Shown piece after piece: positions 61,570 to 64,000 of a stretch of DNA of 64,000 bases. The notes under the pieces were generated by a model that ran no database searches, was not told the origin of the DNA, and saw only the letters and a list, made by a program, of their open reading frames with translations. A program made the translations under genes and the position numbers. Source of the stretch: Flavobacteriaceae bacterium UJ101 (GTDB lineage: Bacteria > Bacteroidota > Bacteroidia > Flavobacteriales > UJ101). The stretch is taken from positions 1,250,501-1,314,500 of the forward strand of contig CP016269.1 in the NCBI GenBank assembly GCA_001880285.1. The letters run 5' to 3'. Numbering within the stretch: the stretch's first letter is position 1; every line of letters starts with the position of its first letter.

Positions 61570-64000
61570 ATGGGAAAAACGAAACAATTACTCACCATTT
61601 GTGCTGTGCTATTTGGATTTTTAGCAATAAATGCACAAATGATTGTGAAAGGAACCGTTGTCGATGACATGGGAGATCCTTTACCAGAAGCTGATGTTTA
61701 TGTAAAAGGATTTGAAGATGCAGGAACAACAACTGATCTTGACGGTAATTACGAACTCACCGTAACCGCAGATCAAGCAACAAATGGAAATGTAACCATT
61801 ATATCTTCTTTTATCGGTTTAGATGAAAAAGAGGATACCATTGCCTATACAGAAGGAAGCTCACAAAATCTAGCTATTAATTTTGGAGCCACTTCTATTG
61901 ATGAAGTAACCGTTGTAGCTCAGATTGGATATGGATCTGCTGCTGAAGAAGATTTAACCGGTGCTGTTGCTTTGGTTACAACGGAAGATATGAATCAAGG
62001 CCCTATTGTAAATGCACAACAACTCATTCAAGGAAAAGTACCTGGAGTAAACATCACTTCTTCAGGAGGTGCTCCGGGAGCAGGTTCTACTATCAGAATT
62101 CGTGGAACAGGTTCTCTAAGTTTAAACAGCGAACCTTTAATTGTTATTGATGGAGTTCCAATTGATTCAGGTTCAATTGGTGGAGCACGAAATGTATTGA
62201 ATACTATCAATCCAAATGATATTGAAACCTTTTCTGTATTAAAAGATGCTTCGGCTACAGCTATTTATGGTTCTCGTTCTGCGAATGGAGTTATCATTAT
62301 TACTACCAAAAAAGGAAAAAAGGGAAAAGTAAAATGGAATATTGCATCCAATGTATCCATGTCTGACCCTATTAGAAAAGTGGACATGTTAAATTCTGAT
62401 CAATACCGAACAGTTGTAAATAATACAGGAGACAATGCTGCTATAGGTCTTTTAGGAACTGGGAATACTAACTGGCAGAATCAGGTATTTGATCAGGCAT
62501 GGAGCCATGACACCAATATTAGTGCCCGTGGAGCTGCTTTTGATGGACGTTTACCTTTTAGAACTTCTGTCGGATATACGGAGCAAAATGGTATTTTAAT
62601 TGGAGATCAATTAAGAAGAACGACAGGAAGTGTTAGCTTAACGCCTTCTTTCTTAGATAATCACTTAAAGGTTGAAGTAAATGCCAAAGGTTCCTATACT
62701 GAAAACAAATTTGCAGATACTGGTGCTATAGGATCAGCTATTGGTTTCGACCCAACTCAAAATGTTTACAATGCAGACGGTTCTTATTTCAACTGGGCTG
62801 ATTCTAATGGGACTATTTATCCACTAGCTGTTCAAAATCCAGTTATGCTATTAAATGAGAAAACAGATCGTTCTGAAGTACGCCGTTTTATTGGAAATGC
62901 TAAAGTAGATTATAAATTACACTTTTTACCCGATTTAACAGCTACTGTTAATCTTGGTATTGATGAAACCAATGCTCACGGCAGAAAATATAATAAATCT
63001 GGTTTAATTTTCACAAATGCAGATCAAACTGGTTATAGAGAAACCTATCGAAACGTTCGTACTAACCGTTTATTTGATGCTTACCTGACCTATGATAAAA
63101 AATTTGGTGACAATCATAAATTAGATGCGATGATCGGACATTCCTATCAGGTATTCGATCAAAATGATAAAAACGATAATTATAGCCAAATTTTCAGTGA
63201 CGGTTCTTCTGTTTACAATGGAACTGACGAAATATATAGAAACACACTACTTTCTTATTTTGGTCGTGTAAATTATGCATTTAAAGGGAAATATTTAGTA
63301 ACCGCTACTTTAAGAGCAGATGCTTCTTCTAAATTAAACCCAGATGATCGTTGGGGTTATTTCCCTTCCGTTGCCTTAGCTTGGAATCTTCATAAAGAAA
63401 ATTTCTTAGCAGAATCCAATACCATTAACAATTTAAAACTTCGTTTAGGTTGGGGGCAAATTGGGAACATTAGTGGTTTAGAAGATTACCAATATTTAAC
63501 ACGTTACCGTGCTTCAGAAAATGGCCAAGCTTATTACCAATTTGGAGACGAGTTCACGTCTACTTATCGACCTGATCCATTTAACGAAGATCTAAAATGG
63601 GAAGTAGGAGAAACTTTTAATGCAGGAATTGATTATGGTTTATTTAATGACCGTATTAGTGGTTCCTTAGATGGTTATTACAAAAAGACAAAAGATTTAA
63701 TAGCATATGTAAATGTAGATCCTTTTACCAATTTTGGAAGTCGATTACAAAAGAATATTGGAGATATGGAAAATTATGGTGTTGAATTAAATTTAAATGT
63801 TGTACCGATTCAAAAGCAAGATTTTGAATGGTCTATTGGATATAATTTAAGTTACAATCATAATGAAATTACTAAATTGAGTACCGATCAATTAGTAGGA
63901 GGCATCTCAGGAGGTACAGGAAATAATGTACAAATCCAAAGAGAAGGAGAATCTGCCTATTCATTTTATACCTATGAACAAGTATATGATGAAAATGGAC
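61570..64000 (+). CDS. SusC/RagA-type TonB-dependent receptor (partial, runs off the end)
   Basis: The frame from the ATG at 61570 is open to the last base: about 810 codons, no stop. Residues 1-22 are a signal peptide (MGKTKQLLTICAVLFGFLAI then NAQ). Residues about 24-108 form a carboxypeptidase-regulatory-like domain (VKGTVVDDMGDPLPEADVYV). The plug follows, with a SusC-type TonB-box-like region (SIDEVTVVAQIGYG), IRIRGTGSLSLNSEPLIVID and the SusC/RagA signature SATAIYGSRSANGVIIITT. Barrel strands then continue to the end. SusC channels import glycans or peptides with a SusD lipoprotein, which would be expected just beyond the window. Substrate unknown. Confidence 0.95.
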   Translation, partial: MGKTKQLLTICAVLFGFLAINAQMIVKGTVVDDMGDPLPEADVYVKGFEDAGTTTDLDGNYELTVTADQATNGNVTIISSFIGLDEKEDTIAYTEGSSQNLAINFGATSIDEVTVVAQIGYGSAAEEDLTGAVALVTTEDMNQGPIVNAQQLIQGKVPGVNITSSGGAPGAGSTIRIRGTGSLSLNSEPLIVIDGVPIDSGSIGGARNVLNTINPNDIETFSVLKDASATAIYGSRSANGVIIITTKKGKKGKVKWNIASNVSMSDPIRKVDMLNSDQYRTVVNNTGDNAAIGLLGTGNTNWQNQVFDQAWSHDTNISARGAAFDGRLPFRTSVGYTEQNGILIGDQLRRTTGSVSLTPSFLDNHLKVEVNAKGSYTENKFADTGAIGSAIGFDPTQNVYNADGSYFNWADSNGTIYPLAVQNPVMLLNEKTDRSEVRRFIGNAKVDYKLHFLPDLTATVNLGIDETNAHGRKYNKSGLIFTNADQTGYRETYRNVRTNRLFDAYLTYDKKFGDNHKLDAMIGHSYQVFDQNDKNDNYSQIFSDGSSVYNGTDEIYRNTLLSYFGRVNYAFKGKYLVTATLRADASSKLNPDDRWGYFPSVALAWNLHKENFLAESNTINNLKLRLGWGQIGNISGLEDYQYLTRYRASENGQAYYQFGDEFTSTYRPDPFNEDLKWEVGETFNAGIDYGLFNDRISGSLDGYYKKTKDLIAYVNVDPFTNFGSRLQKNIGDMENYGVELNLNVVPIQKQDFEWSIGYNLSYNHNEITKLSTDQLVGGISGGTGNNVQIQREGESAYSFYTYEQVYDENG

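Overview
The window looks like a chromosomal segment of a low-GC member of Flavobacteriales (Flavobacteriaceae or a close relative, phylum Bacteroidota). Evidence: AT-rich codon use; promoters of the Bacteroidota type (TTG, about 19 nt, TAnnTTTG) in front of many genes; a mevalonate-type GHMP kinase next to a UbiA prenyltransferase; bacillithiol BshC; a complete Bat (aerotolerance) operon; SusC-type and other TonB-dependent receptors; and many proteins with a signal peptide or lipobox. I see no phage, insertion sequence, integrase or CRISPR array. The segment is mostly housekeeping and biosynthetic, with short lineage-specific genes between.

Layout. 0.1-6.8 kb (+): pckA, nth (lacking the iron-sulfur cysteines), two outer-membrane barrel proteins, GHMP kinase, UbiA transferase, rRNA pseudouridine synthase. 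6.8-8.0 kb (-): orphan GAF-histidine kinase. 8.1-20.7 kb (-): a ten-gene branched-chain amino-acid operon ilvD-ilvB-ilvN-ilvC-leuA-leuC-leuD-leuA2-(YwqK-like)-leuB, preceded by a 17-codon leader peptide in which 10 residues are Ile, Leu or Val, and by an intrinsic terminator: a transcription attenuator. 20.9-29 kb: S46 dipeptidyl peptidase, leucine-rich lipoprotein, a 29-residue membrane microprotein plus SPFH lipoprotein plus radA, a Dus enzyme, NlpC/P60 lipoprotein. 29.0-29.6 kb: rpsT between two identical tRNA-Glu genes. 29.6-34 kb (-): 2-hydroxyacid dehydrogenase, mgtE, rsmA, DUF4286 protein, secreted endonuclease I. 34.2-43.6 kb (+): moxR-DUF58-490-aa membrane protein-batA-batB-batC-batD-batE, then a SpoU-type RNA methyltransferase. 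43.8-46.8 kb: sufS, tRNA-Phe, hchA, nitroreductase with an elaborate palindromic operator. 46.9-53.5 kb: lamin-tail surface lipoprotein, TonB-dependent receptor and a divergent secreted endonuclease/exonuclease/phosphatase enzyme, possibly a nucleic-acid or phosphate scavenging locus. 53.5-59.9 kb (-): small membrane protein, barrel protein, ketopantoate reductase, LysM/periplasmic-binding fusion, bshC, LolD-like ATPase. 60.1-64 kb (+): sucC and a SusC-like receptor cut by the window end.

How it fits together. The best candidate for something not routinely described is the ilv leader: the leader peptide, an alternative hairpin and a terminator lie in the right order and spacing for a ribosome-stalling attenuator controlling a 12-kb operon. 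The operon has a second LeuA-type enzyme and no threonine deaminase gene, so 2-oxobutyrate may come from citramalate or from an ilvA elsewhere. Other items worth a look are the cysteine-free Nth, the nitroreductase operator, the membrane microprotein, the C-terminally extended Bat-operon protein, and degenerate short-period repeats found in several intergenic gaps, several of them inside the ilv operon.
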